Source of the DNA: Sorghum bicolor
Lineage: Eukaryota > Streptophyta > Magnoliopsida > Poales > Poaceae
Reading direction: 5' to 3'
Length of the DNA stretch: 64,000 bases
NCBI RefSeq assembly: GCF_000003195.3
Contig: NC_012875.2
Coordinates: 14,827,777 to 14,891,776 of the forward strand
The stretch's first letter is position 1. The number at the start of each line of letters is the position of its first letter. Below the pieces are notes generated by a model. It searched no databases. It worked only from the letters and a program-made list of their open reading frames with translations, and was not told where the DNA came from. This document shows positions 1 through 11,562 of this stretch, piece by piece. The position numbers were made by a program, and so were the translations under genes.

Positions 1-2
1 AA

Positions 3-513
3 GCTCAGAAGGACTGCAATGACTGGGAAGACATTGCGGAGTACCGTAGGCAGGAGTGGGTGAAGGCCATTAGAGAGAGAGAGAGATCATAAGCAGGATC
101 AGGTGAGTCAGTTAGCTAGAGAGAGGGAGACCTTACAGGAGCGCTTGGTGCAGATCACTCGTGAGAGAGACACTGCACTCCGCGTGTTGGAGAATAGGCG
201 CCGGGCATGGGAGATGCACCGAGTTTAGTCTCTTGAGCGGGAGAACTATCTGCAGGATCAGATTGAGGCTAGACTTGTGGAGATTCACCGTCTCAACAAC
301 TTGCTACACCCTATTCCTCGCCCTGTACCCGTGTATCCAGAGGTGAGACCTCAGGTGATTATGGCCGATGATGATGGTATGGAGGTCGATGGACCAGTGG
401 CGGCTGCACCACCTTTGCACGAGGACGTGGAGGACGAGGAGCTTGAGCCGGTTAGCGACGAGGATGGAGAGGCGATCTTCGACGCTGACTCGGACGATGA
501 GCCTGGAGTGTAG
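3..513 (+). pseudogene. ORF0 of Tekay copy I, 3' part (coiled-coil plus acidic tail)
   Basis: This is an extra sense ORF upstream of gag; I do not recognise a named family. The visible part encodes an Arg/Glu-rich heptad-like stretch (likely coiled coil, many RERE/RERD steps), then a proline-containing linker and a strongly acidic C-terminus ending in DADSDDEPGV and TAG at 511-513. The frame opens before the window at position 3. It is broken by a 2-nt change in the GA repeat near 80-92 and by a TAG at about 226-228. The copy in H shows the same protein, so it is a family feature. Function is unknown; an accessory or nucleic-acid-linked structural role would be a guess. Confidence 0.6.
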
Positions 514-873
514 GGAGTAGTGGGTAGTGTTTTTCGAGGATCTTTTGTAGTATGCCAGTCAGCCGTGGTACTTTTGTAACCATGTTGTAATCTGGAACTT
601 TGACCTTGACTCATGGCATGTACTGTGATGGTGTAATAACTTTATGGACCCAATGTGCAATCTTAACATGTTTGTTATGTTATGACGATGTTTCCGTTGT
701 GGTGCATATTGCGGATATCTCTGTCATGTGTTGGATTGGTGATGTTGTTTTGTGGAATTGAATTATTGTGCCTTTTCTGTAAAGCTATTCTCTCGAATAC
801 TTTCAGGCATAAATAAAAGTTCTTCTGCGGCAAATCTTGTCATCATCAATGCTCACTGACTGTGTCTTTCCAG
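514..873 (+). other. ORF0-gag spacer ending in a splice-acceptor-like site
   Basis: No supported ORF lies in these 360 bases. The spacer ends in a pyrimidine-rich run and CAG (TGTGTCTTTCCAG) immediately before the gag ATG at 874. Copy H has the same arrangement (TGTATTTACAG before the gag ATG at 44357), so the placement is conserved, although that alone does not prove splicing. Confidence 0.45.
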
Positions 874-1920
874 ATGTCTCATGGCACCCGAGGTGCGGAA
901 CAGCGTGCAAACATGAATCCACCTCCTCCTCCTCCACCACCGAATCCTGCTGAGTTAATGCAGATGATGGTGGAAAATCAGAGGATGCTCACTGAGACCA
1001 TCAATCGGATGGCGAATCAGGGTGGCCGTAATGCACATGAAGGGCCAGCTCCTAATCAGTGCAGTAGCTTCAAGGACTTCATGGATTCCAAGCCCCCACC
1101 TTTTAGAGAAGCTGAAGAACCCCTTCAAGCTGAAGAATGGCTGAACACGGTGGAACAAAAGTTCCGTTTGCTTCGGTTGACTGAAGGTCTGAAGGCAGAG
1201 TATGCAGCTCACCAACTGCAAGGTCCGGCAGGCATCTGGTGGAATCAGTATCGGGAAGCTCTTCTAGTCGACACGGTGCTTGACTGGAATCTTTTCCGTG
1301 AGGCTTTTAAAGGGCATTTCATTCCTCCTGGTGTCATGGAGATGAAGCATACTGAGTTTATGCAGTTGACTCAGGGTAACAAAACTTTGAAGGAGTATTT
1401 GCATGCTTTCAATCATTTGTCTAGGTATGCTCCTGAGTTTGTGAACACTGAGATGAAAAAGATTGCTAGTTTCAAGCGGGGTTTGGGTCCCAAATTGCTG
1501 AAGACTATGGGCCGCACTAAGTGTGCAACTTTCAATGAGTTTGTCAGTGATGCTCTCACTCAAGAGAACTATAACACTGTGTACACCGCGACCAAGACTC
1601 GCAAGAGGGCTTTTGAGGCCGGGGCAGGGTCATCTCAGTCCAAGGCTCCAGTGGCAGCTAAGCCACCGTTCCGTGCTCCAACGCCTAACCAGCGGTACCG
1701 CCCTCCGGTGAAGAAGAATCAGGCGAAGACGGGTTTCCACAAGGGGTACTCTATTGCTCTTCCTAGGGGCAACACGGGTCCCAACTATGCCAAGAATCCA
1801 CCTGCCAACCGTCCGTGCTGGAACTGCAATCAGACCGGGCACTGGTAGAGCAACTGTCCTTACCCGCCAAAGAAGGGCAATCAGGGGAACGTCCATCAGG
1901 GGCGTGTTCACTACACAACT
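874..1920 (+). pseudogene. gag: gag of Tekay copy I (capsid domain and zinc knuckle), interrupted
   Basis: Structural polyprotein forming the virus-like particle. The start was taken at the first ATG (874); the short in-frame extension upstream has no ATG. It contains a proline run (residues about 9-16), the Ty3-type retrotransposon gag/capsid domain (about residues 75-210: [35 protein letters not shown]) and a basic region before a CCHC zinc knuckle starting [14 protein letters not shown] at 1846-1848 falls inside the knuckle, where copy H has CAG, so this copy would lose the last knuckle residue and all of pol unless read through. The frame continues open after the stop into the protease. 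Confidence 0.85.
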
Positions 1921-2613
1921 GTGGAAGCAATCCCTGCTGGTGAGGTAGTCACGGCTGGTAAGTTTCTGGTTAATCAACATGATGCACTCGTGCTTTTCGA
2001 TTCTGGAGCATTGCATTCCTTTGTGAGTTCTGAATTTGTGTCTAAGCATAATATCAAAGCAATTACACTTGATAAGGGCAGTTATTGTATTAGTGCTGCG
2101 GGAAATGATATTTCCACCAATCAAGTGGTTTTGGGGGCAACTCTGGAAATAGGAGGCCGTCAGTTTCTTGCTGATTTGGTTGTTCTACCCGGTGTGGGCA
2201 TAGATGTAATCTTGGGAATGAAGTGGATAAGTGGCAACGGAGTTCTTATCGACACCACCACTCGAGTAGTGATGTTGAAAGACCCAAATACCAAGGAGGC
2301 ATTTCTAGTCCAACTCCCTCGTGATATTCAAATCTGTAGCACTGTGAATGCAGTTACATCTAAGGCTATTCAGGACATTCCGGTGGTGTGTGAGTTTCCG
2401 GATGTATTTCCTGATGATTTGCCCGGGCTTCCTCCGGATCGGGATGTGGAGTTCAAAATTGAATTGATTCCAGGTACCGCTCCTATCTCTGGAAGACCAT
2501 ATAGAATGCCACCAAATGAATTAGCTGAGCTTAAGACCCAACTAAATGAGTTGTTGAAGAAGGATCTTATTCGTCCTAGTTCTTCTCCTGGGGTTGTCCG
2601 GCTATCTTTGTGA
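1921..2613 (+). pseudogene. pro: Aspartic protease and linker of Tekay copy I
   Basis: Same frame as gag. The retropepsin active-site triad is Asp-Ser-Gly at 1999-2007 (context [11 protein letters not shown]), followed by the flap region and the hydrophobic VILGMKW stretch typical of Ty3 proteases. The linker [18 protein letters not shown] leads into RT. A one-base deletion near 2590 (CTCCTGGGG where copy H has CTCCTTGGGG) shifts the frame, giving the stop at 2613; RT continues in another frame from about 2590. Confidence 0.85.
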
Positions 2614-3583
2614 AGAAGAAGGATCAATCTTTGCGCATGTGTGTGGACTATCGTCCCTTAAATGCGGTGACCATCAAGAACAAATACCCTCTTCCTCGCA
2701 TTGATATTTTGTTTGATCAGTTGTCTAAAGCTAAGGTATTCTCCAAGATTGATTTGCGATCTGGGTACCATCAGATCAAGATCCGTCCTGAAGATGTACC
2801 TAAGACAGCTTTCTCGACGAGGTATGGGTTGTATGAGTATCTCGTCATGTCCTTCGGTCTTACAAATGCACCTGCTCACTTCATGTATCTCATGAATTCG
2901 GTGTTCATGCCCGAATTGGACAAGTTTGTGGTGGTCTTCATTGATGATATCTTGGTATATTCCTGCAATGAAGAGGAGCATGCAGAGCATCTGCGTAAAG
3001 TGTTGTCGCGTTTGCGCGAACATCAGCTTTATGCCAAGTTTAGGAAATGCGAGTTTTGGCTGAAGAAAGTACCTTTCCTGGGCCATGTCTTATCTGAAGA
3101 AGGCATATCGGTGGATCCAACTAAGGTACAAGAAGTGCTGGATTGGAAAGTTCCAACTTCGGTACACGAGGTTTGGAGTTTTCTTGGTCTGGCTGGATAT
3201 TATCGTCGATTCATTCCCGAATTCTCCAAATTATCCAAGCCTATGACTCGTCTACTTCAAGAAGATGAGAAGTTTGTGTGGACGCCTGATTGTGAAGAGG
3301 CATTCCACAAGTTGAGGACATTGCTGACATCAGCTCCTGTCCTAGCTCAACCAGATATCGAGAAGCCCTTCGATGTCTTTTGTGATGCGTCAGGCATCGG
3401 TCTAGGCTGTGTGTTGATGCAGGAAGGTCGCGTTATCGCGTATGCCTCGCGCCAACTTCGAAAGCATGAGGTCAATTACCCTACTCATGACTTAGAATTG
3501 GCAGCAGTTGTTCATGCTTTGAAAATCTGGAGGCATTATCTGCTGGGTAATCTGTGTAATATCTACACCGATCATAAGAGCCT
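2590..3583 (+). pseudogene. RT: Reverse transcriptase and start of RNase H, Tekay copy I
   Basis: RNA/DNA-dependent DNA polymerase of the element. The RT palm carries Leu-Arg-Met-Cys-Val-Asp-Tyr early on and the catalytic FIDD at 2938-2949, followed by the thumb/connection segment [10 protein letters not shown]. RNase H starts with [13 protein letters not shown] and continues to YTDHKSL, where element A is inserted. The frame is otherwise open from about 2590 to the insertion. The remaining RNase H and integrase resume at 11563. Confidence 0.9.
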
Positions 3584-4816
3584 TGTTGATATTTGGTAAC
3601 GCAATTAGAAAATGATCCGCAAGCGCACGGATATCGGTGAGCATTTCACTCGGGAGGTTATCCAAAGTTATCGTATTTATATTTTTACCACTGGGAGAAA
3701 GGGTGCATCTGACTAACCAAATCTATTGCTACTATCTCTTTAGGCTACAAAGAATGTTTCTCGATGTGAAGATATATAGAGAAGACTGCAACCGTAGTCT
3801 CGTTCTAACCTTGGTAAGGATGATCTACTGTTCTATTGGGGAGGCTCACGGAATCTAGACAACACAAAGGATGTTCGACCCGCACCTATAACCCTACCCG
3901 TCCTGCTAACGAGATGTGATCTGCAAAGGTAACTCAGAAATGTCACGTTCCTCGCTTCTACCACGGTCCAGCTAGTCAGGGGATATCTATGAGTACCCTA
4001 GCCTAAACACCACGTTTACGCTAACAAGTGATTACTCTAATACTCAACCGGAAGTGGATTAAAGTAAACTCATAAACGAAAGAACAATAAAACAAGAACT
4101 TACTAGTATTAGAAGTCGAATTACTGAAGAATCTTAAAAGCAAGCCTCGGGTTAGGAGACTTGATCCCGTAGGTACAACTCGGAGTAGACACCGACAGGC
4201 CGGCCTTCCTCCGATCCACACCTCCACTCTATCTCTCTCAATCTAGTAGAAACTAGAAGATCTATTTCTACTATACATTGGTTGCTAAGCCTAAAAAGAA
4301 ATATTATTTAGAGAAGAGGTTTTCCTTCGAGGGCACCCCTCAATCTCTATGATAATTTCTTGTCTCCTCCAGGGGCCAGTGGGGGTCTCCTTATATAGTC
4401 CTCCCCTTCTATGCGTTTTTGGGTCGATAGGCGAGGTGGTACTATGTTATTCTGGATACAATAGGTCGGTGGAACGTCGTGTGCGAAGAGAGTCCGGAAC
4501 GGAGTCCAGAGGTGGGCGGGCGCCCAGGTCCTCAAGGCGGGCGCCCTGGGCCTAGCCCCTTTCGGGCTCCGCTTCCTTCCCGTGGCTTCTGGAGTCTTCT
4601 AGATGGTAGAAAATTGCGCGGTGGGTTGATATCTCTATGTAATCCCGACATGTGGGCCTTTCTTCCTTATTTCCTGATAACCCCCTGCAGAAATAGACAA
4701 ACACCAAAACTCGTGGAATTCTGTCAGATAAAACCCTAAGTCTAGATGTTGATTTCATTTGGATCCTTTTCTTTGTTTATTTGATAATTAAATTTGATAC
4801 TTAAGGACCGTCAAAA
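3584..4816 (-). repeat. 3' LTR of element A
   Basis: 1233 bp, about 97-98% identical by eye to 10329-11562. The plus-strand left edge is TGTTGATATTTGG and the right edge is ACCGTCAAAA, which is a decayed ACCGTCAACA. It contains the palindromic box ATCCGCAAGCGCACGGAT at 3615-3632, 32 bp from the edge. Confidence 0.93.
4390..4546 (-). promoter_or_regulatory. U3 promoter module, 3' LTR of A (TATA plus paired GC boxes)
   Basis: On the minus strand a TATA box (TATATAAG, 4390-4398) is preceded by two GGGCGCCCGCC(C/T) boxes at 4514-4525 and 4535-4546, exactly 21 bp apart. The same layout is present in every A, B, C and G LTR here. Confidence 0.65.
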
Positions 4817-4832
4817 AACTCCCCCAAGCTTA
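4817..4832 (-). other. Polypurine tract of element A
   Basis: Read on the minus strand the bases next to the 3' LTR are AAGCTTGGGGGAG followed by T-rich sequence, a standard plus-strand priming PPT. Element B has the same tract at its LTR boundaries. Confidence 0.7.
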
Positions 4833-6888
4833 CCTCTTGCTCGTCCCTGAGCAAGGATGAACTCAAGAGTTTCTGCAGTGGTTTCATTTCTTAGAAGTAC
4901 ACACGTATTTAAGCAAGATCTCATCTCTGAGTTAGAATAAACTGTTAAGACTTAAAACTTACTTACTTTACCTACACCATAGGACTTGTAACCGTCACTT
5001 CTGTCTTGAGTGGTTAAAAGATAGAACAATCTAGCCAAGTGCCATGTCTCTTATTCTTGATCAGCTATAGCTCTGGGGTTTTTGCAGATTTTCAAATAAA
5101 ACTCAGAAATTCCTTGTATGATTCTCTCAGGTCTCTCTTTTGTGGTATTTTTGGATCCTTACCAAGGCAGTGATGGTATATGCCTTCTCTCAAGATATGT
5201 AGTATTTGTGGTATGAAGCATAGTGACATTGTCTTCTCTCTCACCCTACTCTAATAAGGCTTTAATATCTGGAGCTCATAGGTGGGAGATAAAGTATACA
5301 TATTTACAAGACATTTATTGCATAGTCAAACCATGGATCCAAAGAAACAAATCAATAAGCCAAATCAAGATGTGCATGTGTGGCGAATGAATGGTGTATG
5401 GTGATGATGGTGATAACAATGGTGGTGGAAGTCTAATTCTACTTTGCTCTTTGAGGGGATACATACCTTCCTTGCTTTTGAAACTTTATGAGGAGAATGA
5501 GATGCTCTTCTTTTTCTTTTCTTTCGAGGTTCCGAGCACTTGCTCCTTTTTATTTCCTCGTATCTTTTATTTTCATTTTCTCTCTTTTTTTTTCAGAGCA
5601 TTCATCTCTTGAGATAATATAACAAGTGGTAGTAACAAGATAACTTGAGCATTTATTTCACAAGGAGAAACAGAAATATTTTTGGTTATTCTCTCCCGGA
5701 TTAGGAGTAGAATACTTTTGGGTGGTTTTGGAGATGGAAATGAGTGGATATATGTGGATGGTACTTCCGGAGTAGAAGTAGCATGTATGAGTGAACGTGC
5801 AAGTGAATCTTGATTTAACCACATGACAAGCTCCTAAGGGTCTACACAGCTTGACCACACTCAATGCTCATAAGCAGTAAATAGTAAATGTGTGGCTCAA
5901 GGTCTAGCAAGCATGTATATATGGCTGTGGTAGGAATTTAAACTCTCATCATACAGGAACTCATCATGCAACATTTTAAAGATTTTCAAAGATAAAATTC
6001 TCCAGAATTCTAGCATCTCTAGGAACAGATAAATAGCAGCTCAACCTTCCCATATCGTATCCGTTAACAACTTAGACTTCAGATCAAGTTTTCATCCCAC
6101 AAGTTTAGGTCTAGAGCAAGCCTTAAATTATAACAGTTATATCTAAACTTGAGAGAGAACTTCAAATTTGCAAATTAGGCAGAGCAACTATTCATCATAT
6201 CCATGCTTAAGTTTTATTAGATACAGATTAGCATAGCCACTTTATTTATTTATTAAACACACTAAGCAAAATATAAGCATAAAATCTTTATTTGGTTTTT
6301 CATAGTTATGTGTATTTATATTCTAATATAGTATAAGTATAAAGATAGATAGAAATACTTATCGAGATAAATGGGGGTGCTCTCCCTCAAGCTGAATTTT
6401 GACGTAATTTCTCTTGATGTAGCTAGCAGGTGGCAGAGGTGTGTTTGAATGTCGGCAGTATTTTGACAGCGATTAGAATGCCCTCCGTCTGCTAGTCTTC
6501 TTGATTCTTAAATTCTGTGGAGCTCAAATAGATAACAAAGCTTGTGGAACTGATTAAGTGTTAGCATAAATATCTAGCCTTTATCATGTTGAGACTCCTT
6601 AATAAATATTACTCCCTGTTTTTATATTTTTGTTTTTATAAAGCAGAAAAATATTTATTTTATTTTTATGCCACCACAGTGAATGTACTTATGGGTTTTA
6701 TGCCACTCGTCTACTCACATGGGGCTTACAGTTTTTTTCACATTTTTATTTTCTTTCTAGGATAATACGAACATGATTAACTAAGTAAACTATTTGAAAT
6801 AATTAAAAGGGAAAGGATAACTACCAAGTTTACCTCTTGGCAAGGCGTTCGGTGTTTTTAAGTCCTCCGAACGGGACTCTCCATTTTC
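4833..6888 (-). other. Non-coding 3' internal region of element A
   Basis: About 2 kb of AT-rich sequence with no supported ORF. It is homologous to 55169-57000 and 61176-62605 in element B, which shows that it is a conserved part of the family and not unrelated filler. The pyrimidine-rich patch at 5505-5600 is shared by all copies. Confidence 0.6.
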
Positions 6889-7950
6889 TTAATCGTCCTG
6901 AGGTTCGTTGGGTGGCGTAGTCGGTACTTCCGGCAGCGCCTCCTCTTCATTTATAGTTATCTTCATTTTCCACACCTGACTTGGTGCTTCAATCTCCTCT
7001 GGATAATTCTGTTTAAACTCAACGTCTTCTGATCTTACAACTTCTCCTTCATAGTCTGCCCATCCGTCCTTGATGATCTGCCTCCTCTGGTTGCGGTTGC
7101 GTCGTTTTCTTACCTGCTTAGATTCTTCAATGATATAGTTAGGGTCAGTAAAATAACGGCGTACCTTCTCTGAGGGGAAGTGCATATGGACTTCTCCGGT
7201 TCCAATATAGATAATTGCTTTAACGGTGCTGAGGAACGGTCTTCCAAGGATGATGGGTGGATCATACTCGTCTTCTCCCATGTCAATAACTTGAAAGTCT
7301 GTGTAGACAAAGTGATCGTCTATTTTGACTGGGACATCAGTTACTGTTCCTTTGACTTCTCGAAATGTCTGATCTGCCATCTGGAGCTGAATGTATGTTG
7401 GTCTTAGTGGCATGGTCCCGAACAAGAGCTGATAGGTGACTGCGGCCATTATGTTGACGCCCGATCCGGTGTCGCAAATCGTCTTGTAGAAGCTATATCC
7501 ATTTATGGAGCAGTAGATGCTTGGCATTCCTGGGTCGTCCTTCTTGGTCAAAAACGGTGACTTAAGTTGATGATCTTGGCCTCCATGAACTACAGTGACC
7601 ATCTTAGCTGACTCGGTCCACATTTGCTTGTTCCTGTTCCTCCTGTTGGTCCTCTTCCTTGATTTACGTCTGGATTGATCTTGAATTTGTGTAGTCTTGT
7701 TCTTGAAGAAAAATGTCTCCTTCTTCCCTTTGACGTAGAAACTGATCTTGGCAGTACTAGCGTAGATGATAGCTCCCGTGGTGTTCAAGAATGGCCTCCC
7801 TAGGATGATAGGTGCTCTCTCATCATTTCCGGTCTCTACCACTATGAAGTCTGCTGGGGCATACAAGGTACCAACTCGGACACAAAGGTTCTTCAATATT
7901 CCTTTTGGAAAAGTTATCGCCTGATCTCCATTGTGTTTGTGCTTGTAGAT
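6889..7950 (-). pseudogene. Retropepsin-like ORF of element A with a duplicated protease half
   Basis: A 335-residue open frame ends at 6889; there is no in-frame ATG near its beginning and a stop lies just upstream of about 7950, so it is probably a remnant of a longer polyprotein. It contains two copies of the C-terminal half of an aspartic protease: PIILGRPFLNTTGAIIYAS in the first 60 residues and PIILGRPFLSTVKAIIYIG near residues 215-235. Only the second is preceded by an active-site motif, CDTGSGVNIM (about residue 140). A basic segment (RRKSRKRTNRRNRNK) separates them. Whether the protein is an active protease is unknown. Element B keeps the same double arrangement at 57208-57864. Confidence 0.65.
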
Positions 7951-9294
7951 CCCGGTTCTTCACTTGATGGAATCTGGGAGTTGTAAAATGCCTTCACGTT
8001 TCTCAAAATGTGTCCTGCTCATAGAGACAAGGCAGAGATCAAGTGCATGGGCCCTGTTGGTGGAAAACACCAACAGAACCAAAAGTTTATTTGTTCTTCT
8101 CTAACCTTAAGCATAGTGAGCAAGACAAAGTTGATGGATCATGAGTGTAGCATTTAAAACATTTGTTAGAACAGATGGCTCAACCTAATGGAAAGATAAT
8201 CTATCTATATTTATGTTTTGTTTATATCTTCCAAAGATTGAATGTGCAACATATTAGCTTATATGTTTAGGAGCGTGGGATCACGAAGGTAGTACTAAGA
8301 ACAAAGATTAAAGGACTAAACATGTTGAATTAATTAAGTTTGGAGTTATAAATCATACATGTTTGTCTCTTTATTTATATGAATGCTACAACCAAGGAGA
8401 AGCTTATAAAAGCGATAGTCAAGTACCTTAGAATGTTACCTTACTTAAAGAGTGGCGGTACAACATCACCTTGTAGAAGCTTTCCTTTCGTAGCGGTTGT
8501 GCATCGTGTTTGTGGCACCCTCCATGGATCATCTCTTATGATGAATGAGCTATGTCTTTCTTGTGCAAATCGTTAAACTTCATGTGTCACTTTCTTCATC
8601 TCTAATGTGAGTTTATCTCAGGACTTCCCAAGTTGATATTGAATGTTTTCCTTTAGGGGTTAGTCCGACAAAATATACCAATACCTACTGAAGCAGTTTT
8701 TAGTTCAGTAACCAAACTAGACTCCATGTCTAATCAGATTAAGGGAGGCTATTTAACCTAAGCACCACACTTAATTTAAAAGCCAATAGAAGTATGTACA
8801 GTACTTCCAAACTAACACTTACTAGGATAAACAAAGGTAGCATGATGGCTTTTATAGAGATATACTCAAGTGGAGATGAAGTAGTGTGATTAGTATTTAA
8901 CAAATTGAGCATGTCTCAAAGGTAAGGACAACCAACGTAGCAACATGGCAAAAGATGTTTTTATGTAAAGTACTCCCCCAATCTTGAATTTTACAAAATT
9001 CAAGTTTGGATGAATTTAATTCAATGTTGCATGATGATTGGTTGAACATACCTTGTGCTTGTTATTCCTCAGATCTTCTTGCTCCAATCCTAGAAAGGTT
9101 AGTGACACGAATACCCGAAGGAATATTTCTACAATTATCTCATATGCTCAATACACAAGGCAATGTTGCAAATAATTAGAAGTTCATGTTACGATCTGAT
9201 AAGTGCTTGTTTAAGGACGCTAAGCTTGTCCTTGGGAAACCATTAATTTATGTCGGCGAAGTGGTTTCCCTTCCAACGCTGACCTATATCAAGA
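7951..9294 (-). other. Non-coding middle of element A
   Basis: No ORF of substance on either strand. It aligns with 57890-59470 of element B. This is where an autonomous Ty3 element would carry RT, RNase H and integrase; none of those motifs is present. Confidence 0.55.
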
Positions 9295-10209
9295 TCAATA
9301 TTTATTATAGACATATGCATCGACAACCGCCCTTTCAAAGTTTTTATAAATAGAAAGGAAGAGGGGGTTGGAGATCTCAAATGTGGTGATGATGGAGAGA
9401 CCGATTGATTGGGGAGATGTTTTATATGAGCAAGGACTTGGTAAGGTATTTATGAAATAACTTTCATGCTCACTGTTGTTTCTCTCATTCTCAAACTCCA
9501 AGGATGATTCTTCATGAATGCTTAAAATTCCTCTAGGATTGTCTCTCAAGTTTGTTTTATCTATCCATTCAATGGTGATAGCACATGGATTTTTAATGCC
9601 CTCTAGCCATTGATGTTGCTCTTCTCGATCCTCCTTCTTATGCATGGGATGTCTAGAGAAATTCATGGGATTATCGGGAGGTTTAAGAGAAAGAGCATAG
9701 TAGAATTTATTAAGCTCAAGGATGGGATGGATAGCCGAATCAAGGGATTGAAATATTTGGAAATCGGCTATTGAAACTTCCTTTCCTCGTCTGGGAGATG
9801 ATTCCTTCTCTATCTCGAAGATTTTTCTATGAAAACTAGTACAAGAAGGATGTCCACAAATGAAGACATACCTTCCTTTACTAACAGATAAAGGAAGAAA
9901 AACTCTACCAAAGGTTATATGATTAAGACCAATGTGAAAATATTGAGAAAAAATATAGTCTTGTAGGGCTACGTCTAAACCAAAATTTATAGAAAGATTA
10001 ACAAATTCCCTAGGTGTAGCTAAAAGTGCATTATCTTTTTGATTAAAAGATAGGACCTCGGCTATAGAAAAGGGTTGGTTTTGACCTATTGCAATCAACT
10101 ACGGACACAGATCATAATTAGGGGCAGGACGTGTTGACTCCCATGGTCTATGGCTGGTCTCCGAAGGTGCAAAGAATTTAATAATAGGTATGGAATTTGA
10201 GTTATCCAT
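9295..10209 (-). pseudogene. Unrecognised ORF1 of element A (gag position)
   Basis: The likely start is the ATG at 10209 (MDNSNSIPIIKF). The frame runs about 304 codons to 9295 with one TAG at about 10099-10101. It lies just downstream of the PBS, where gag is expected, but I do not see a Ty3 gag core, a zinc knuckle or any other family motif. The visible protein is of mixed hydrophobic and charged composition, ends NFERAVVDAYVYNKY, and has no signal peptide. In element B only its last 60 residues or so remain (59472-59690). It could be a highly diverged gag or an acquired sequence. Confidence 0.5.
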
Positions 10210-10302
10210 AAAGATAAAAATAAAAAGATAAAAGAATAAAAGTATAAAAGTATAATACAAGATAATAGCAAGATTCAAAGTTATCTCAGCAAACCGTCTT
10301 TC

Positions 10303-10320
10303 TCCCCGGCAACGGCGCCA
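10303..10320 (-). other. Primer binding site of element A (tRNA-Asp type)
   Basis: Minus-strand TGGCGCCGTTGCCGGGGA, complementary to the 3' end of plant tRNA-Asp (GTC) with CCA. It lies 8 bp inside the 5' LTR edge. Confidence 0.88.
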
Positions 10321-10328
10321 GAAATGCT

Positions 10329-11562
10329 TGCTGATATTTGGTAACGCAATTAGAAAATGATCCGCAAGCGCACAGATATCGGTGAGCATTTCACCCGGGA
10401 GGTTATCCAGAGTTATCGTATTTATATTTTTACCACTGGGAGAAAGGGTGCATCTGACTAACCAAATCTATTGCTACTATCCCTTTAGGCTACAAAGAAT
10501 GTTTCTCGATGTGAGTGATATATAGAGAAGACTGCAACCATAGTCTCGTTCTAACCTTGGTAAGGATGATCTACTGTTCTATTGGGGAGGCTCACGGAAT
10601 CTAGACAACACAAAGGATGTTCGACCCACACCTATAACCCTACCCGTCCTGCTAACGAGATGTGATCTGCAAAGGTAACTCGGAAATGTCACGTTCCTCG
10701 CTACTACCACGGTCCAGCTAGTCAGGGGTTATCTATGAGTACCCTAGCCTAAACACCACGTTTACGCTAACAAGTGATTACTCTAATACTCAACTGGAAG
10801 AGGATTAAAGTAAACTCATAAACCAAAGAACAATAAAACAAGAACTTACTAGTATTAGAAGTCGAATTACTGAAGAATCTTAAAAGCAAGCCTCGGGTTA
10901 GGAGACTTGATCCCGTAGGTACAACTCGGAGTAGACACCGACAGGCCGGCCTTCCTCCGATCCACACTTCCACTCTATCTCTCTCAATCTAGTAGAAACT
11001 AGAAGATTTATTTCTACTTTACATTGGTCGCTAAGCCTAAATAGAAATATTATTTAGAGAAGATGTTTTCCTTCGAGGGCACCCCTCAATCTCTATGATA
11101 ATTTCTTGTCTCCTCCAGGGGCCAGAGGGGGTCTCCTTATATAGTCCTCCCCTTCTATGCGTTTTTGGGTTGATAGGCGAGGTGGTACTATATTATTCTG
11201 GATCCAATAGGTCGGTGGAACGTCGTGTGCGAAGAGAGTCCGGAACGGAGTCCAGAGGTGGGCGGGCGCCCCGGTCCTCAGGGCGGGCGCCCTGGGCCTG
11301 GCCCCTTTCGGGCTCCGCTTCCTTCCCGTGGCTTCTGGAGTCTTCTAGATCGTAGAAAATTGCGCGGTGGGTTGATATCTCTATGTAATCCCGACATGTG
11401 GGCCTTTCTTCCTTATTTCCTGATAACCCCCTGCAGAAATAGACAAACACCAAAACTCGTAGAATTCTGTCAGATAAAACCCTAAGTCTAGATGTTGATT
11501 TCATTTGGATCCTTTTCTTTGTTTATTTGATAATTAAATTTGATACTTAAGGACCGTCAACA
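10329..11562 (-). repeat. 5' LTR of element A
   Basis: 1234 bp; terminal bases on the plus strand are TGCTGATATTTGG and ACCGTCAACA. It pairs with 3584-4816 and drives minus-strand transcription of the element. Confidence 0.93.
11138..11292 (-). promoter_or_regulatory. U3 promoter module, 5' LTR of A
   Basis: TATA box (TATATAAG on minus) at 11138-11145. GGGCGCCCGCCC boxes lie at 11260-11271 and 11281-11292, 21 bp apart and 115 bp from the TATA box. Confidence 0.68.

Larger units (their letters stand above)
3584..11562 (-). mobile_element. Element A: non-autonomous LTR retrotransposon nested in Tekay copy I
   Basis: Complete 7979-bp element flanked by the TSD AGCCT (3579-3583 and 11563-11567). 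Its LTRs are 3584-4816 and 10329-11562. The tRNA-Asp-type PBS next to the right LTR and the PPT next to the left LTR fix the orientation as minus. The 5.5-kb internal region has only an unrecognised ORF near the 5' end and a retropepsin-like ORF; there is no reverse transcriptase, RNase H or integrase, so it must have been mobilised in trans. The tRNA-Asp PBS is shared with Athila-type Ty3 elements, which is a clue to its helper but not proof. By-eye LTR divergence is about 2.4%. Elements B, C and solo LTR G are relatives. Confidence 0.9.

Noticed and set aside
351..614. Open frame on the minus strand opposite ORF0 (87 codons, Ser/Thr-rich)
   Set aside because: It is the shadow of the acidic tail codons of ORF0 and is not conserved independently.
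4021..4227. Conserved 68-codon minus-strand ORF in A LTRs (also 10767-10973 and, altered, 45324-45521)
   Set aside because: It lies within the transcribed part of the LTR, is conserved because the LTRs are near-identical copies, and is disrupted in the more divergent G copy.
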